Of a DNA stretch of 64,000 nucleotides, positions 62,304 to 64,000 are shown piece after piece. Made by a program: the position numbers and the translations under genes. Position 1 is the stretch's first letter; every line of letters starts with the position of its first letter. The DNA comes from Mycolicibacter heraklionensis (GTDB lineage Bacteria > Actinomycetota > Actinomycetes > Mycobacteriales > Mycobacteriaceae): NCBI RefSeq assembly GCF_001021505.1, contig NZ_LDPO01000007.1, positions 148,630 to 212,629 of the forward strand, written 5' to 3'. The notes beneath the pieces are model-generated. The model made no database searches. It saw only the letters and a list, made by a program, of their open reading frames with translations, and was not told where the DNA came from.

Positions 62304-63932
62304 TCATGCGGCGGTCCCAGCTTCGCCTCTCCTCCGTCGAGCCTCGCTGAACCGCCGGGCCGGCAGCCACGGTGGTGGCGCATCCGGTGCCCGATCGAAC
62401 ACCCCGCCGGCCGGGTCGTCGGCCCACCCGTGGGCGCGCACCAGATCTTCCTGCGGGCGGTAGATCTGCCGAACCACCAGCGCGCACAGCACCAACACCA
62501 CCAGATCCCGCACCAGCACCGTGGTGGTGAACCACTGCTCGGGCAGGCTGCGGTCGGCAACGCTGTAGAGGTAGTACATCCGCGGCACCCAGACCAGCGC
62601 GTCGACGGTCATCCACACCAGCAGCAGCCGGCGGTGCGGCAGGGCCAACACCGCCAGCGGCACCAGCCACAGCGAGAACTGCGGACTCCACACCTTGTTC
62701 GTCAGCAGGAACGCCGCAACCACCAGGAACGCCAACTGCGCGACCCGCGGCCGCCGCGGCGCGGTCAGCGCGACATAGCCGATCCCGGCGCAGCACAGCG
62801 CGAACAGTGCGGCCACGACGCTGTTGAGCACCGTCGGCGGCTGCCACATCCCCAGGTCGCCGTCGAAGCCCGACCAGCCGGTCAACGACCTCACCACGTT
62901 GTAGAGCGAATCCATGTCGTCGCCGCGGCGGGAGTTGAGTCGGAAGAACTCGCTCCAGCCACGCGGTGCGTACAGCAGGACCGGCAGGTTTACCACCAGC
63001 CAGCTCACTGCGGTGGCCACCGCGGTGCGTTTGACCTCCCGCAGCCGGCCGGTGCGCAGCCCCAGCGCCAGCAGCGGGAACAGCAGCAGCACCGGGTACA
63101 GCTTGGCGGCGGTGCCCAGACCGAGCAGCACCCCGGCCGCCGTCGGCCGGCGCCGCGCCCAGGCCAACAGACCCGCCCCGGCGAACGCGGTGGCCAACGC
63201 GTCGAAGTTGGTGAAGATCTGGAAGATCACCAGCGGCGAAGCCGCCACCAGCGCCGCGTCCCAGATGCGCCGGCCGGCCAGCCCGGCGGTGGACCAGACC
63301 GTCGCCAGCCAGGCCAGCGCCAGACCGAGCGCGACGATGTCAAAGAACACCACCACCTCGGCGACCCCACTCAACGCCGGGATCTTCACCACCTTGGTGA
63401 TCGCCGTGTACGTCTTCGCCAGGGCCATCGCCGAGTACTGGTACAGGCCGGTCAGCACCGGATATTCCATGTAGCGCACGGCGGGCAGTCCGTCGTAGCG
63501 GGTCTGTTCCTTGCCCGACGAGTCCTTCTCCACCCAGCTGGACTTGTAGGGGAACTTGCCCTGATCCAGTAGCTCCGCGGTGTAGAGCGGTACCACGTCG
63601 GAGTAGCACAGCTGGAAGTACGCGCGCTCGTTGTCCCAGTTGGCCACCCGCTGGTCGGGGCTTCCGCTGCCGGTGCTCTGCAGGCAGGCCGACTTGGTGG
63701 TCCAGCCCAGGGCCAAGAACAGCACGGCGATCAGGAACATCACCCGCAGCGGCGTCATGAACCGGGTACGCCCGATCAGCGCATGGCGGCCGACCGGCCC
63801 GCCGATGGTGTTCGACAGCGCATGACCGACGACGTCGGTGCGGCTGGGCAGGTCGCGGTCGTCGGCGCTGCGCAGGTCCGCCGCCAGCCGGCGGGGTGAG
63901 CGCATAGGGCGTTCGGTTGTCTCCTCCGTCAC
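62304..63932 (-). CDS. GT87-type membrane glycosyltransferase (Rv0051-like)
   Basis: 542 residues. A cytoplasmic basic N-terminus of about 60 residues precedes some ten hydrophobic helices (PLRVMFLIAVLFLALGW first). After the first helix a large outer loop contains NWDNERAYFQLCYSDVVPLY and YMEYPVLTGLYQYSAMAL, a polyprenyl-phosphate-mannose-type transferase pattern. GT87 enzymes in mycobacteria add sugars from polyprenyl donors to lipoglycans. The position upstream of rpsF is conserved. Its 5' end lies inside one arm of a 40-bp inverted repeat. Confidence 0.8.
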   Translation of the reverse strand: MTEETTERPMRSPRRLAADLRSADDRDLPSRTDVVGHALSNTIGGPVGRHALIGRTRFMTPLRVMFLIAVLFLALGWTTKSACLQSTGSGSPDQRVANWDNERAYFQLCYSDVVPLYTAELLDQGKFPYKSSWVEKDSSGKEQTRYDGLPAVRYMEYPVLTGLYQYSAMALAKTYTAITKVVKIPALSGVAEVVVFFDIVALGLALAWLATVWSTAGLAGRRIWDAALVAASPLVIFQIFTNFDALATAFAGAGLLAWARRRPTAAGVLLGLGTAAKLYPVLLLFPLLALGLRTGRLREVKRTAVATAVSWLVVNLPVLLYAPRGWSEFFRLNSRRGDDMDSLYNVVRSLTGWSGFDGDLGMWQPPTVLNSVVAALFALCCAGIGYVALTAPRRPRVAQLAFLVVAAFLLTNKVWSPQFSLWLVPLAVLALPHRRLLLVWMTVDALVWVPRMYYLYSVADRSLPEQWFTTTVLVRDLVVLVLCALVVRQIYRPQEDLVRAHGWADDPAGGVFDRAPDAPPPWLPARRFSEARRRRGEAGTAA

Positions 63933-64000
63933 GGCAGAGCCTCCGGCGCCGGCGGCGGGGGCTCTGCCGTGACGGAGGAGACAACCGAACGCCCTATGCG
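63901..64000. repeat. Perfect 40-bp inverted repeat at the window end
   Basis: Arms 63901-63940 and 63961-64000 are exact reverse complements around a 20-bp GC-rich centre. The left arm includes the first codons of the GT87 gene. The right arm ends exactly at the last base, so the repeat may run on. It may be a natural hairpin or a fold-back artefact at a contig end. Confidence 0.9.

Overview
The window is high-GC DNA from a mycobacterium. The diagnostic features are PE and PPE genes, PGRS repeats, F420-dependent LLM oxidoreductases, PE-PPE-domain hydrolases, DUF732, DUF1906 and DUF2510 proteins, and the block rpsF-ssb-rpsR-rplI-dnaB preceded by a GT87 membrane glycosyltransferase, which is the order known from M. 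tuberculosis. PGRS-type repeats and the species-specific accessory genes point to a non-tuberculous species; I cannot name it.

Layout. 0-2 kb: 3' end of a cydC-like ABC exporter gene and a double-hotdog MaoC-type dehydratase. 2.4-6.7 kb: a plus-strand operon of two PPE-SVP genes, an SbtA-type bicarbonate permease and a small secreted DUF732 protein. 6.7-15.7 kb: lipid or steroid catabolism genes (an acyl-CoA dehydrogenase pair, SnoaL-like, two LLM oxidoreductases, SDR, KstR-like TetR, TesB thioesterase) with a KstR-like palindrome in a divergent promoter. 16.5-20 kb: a PE-PPE pair, a carotenoid-hydratase-like membrane protein, a Tat-exported DUF1906 protein and an unlisted 28-residue membrane peptide.

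20.2-35.8 kb is the most striking locus: a minus-strand operon pfa1-pfa2-pfa3 coding for a polyunsaturated-fatty-acid-type iterative synthase. Pfa1 is the PfaD-type enoyl reductase. Pfa2 is KS-AT-ACP-ACP-KR-DH. Pfa3 is KS-CLF-DH-DH-DH' with a C-terminal lysophospholipid acyltransferase. Gene order and the fused acyltransferase match the myxobacterial terrestrial type rather than the marine pfaABCD type. A divergent PAP2 phosphatase/diacylglycerol kinase fusion shares the promoter region, which holds two adjacent palindromes. Three secreted PE-PPE-domain serine hydrolases follow. Together they suggest an unrecognised lipid pathway: chain made by Pfa1-3, transferred to a glycerolipid acceptor by the fused acyltransferase, remodelled by PAP2/DGK, and possibly moved to a final acceptor outside the membrane by the hydrolases. 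The last steps are inference.

40.7-45.4 kb: a decayed DUF2786 gene, a vapBC module, a CobW GTPase, an alpha/beta hydrolase, DUF3297 and a frameshifted DUF2834 gene. 45.4-58.6 kb is an accessory island downstream of dnaB: an IS3 remnant, then small gene modules separated by at least five copies of a repeat built of GTCTCA and TGTCAT motifs. The modules hold a TNT/immunity-like protein, an OGG-fold protein with a DUF2510-LppP/LprE protein, tandem Sec-exported PGRS-endoglycoceramidase-like hydrolases with a divergent TetR and a large palindromic operator, and a decayed DnaB-type intein/LAGLIDADG gene lying beside an intein-free dnaB. 58.6-64 kb is conserved core. The window ends in a perfect 40-bp inverted repeat that may be an assembly artefact.
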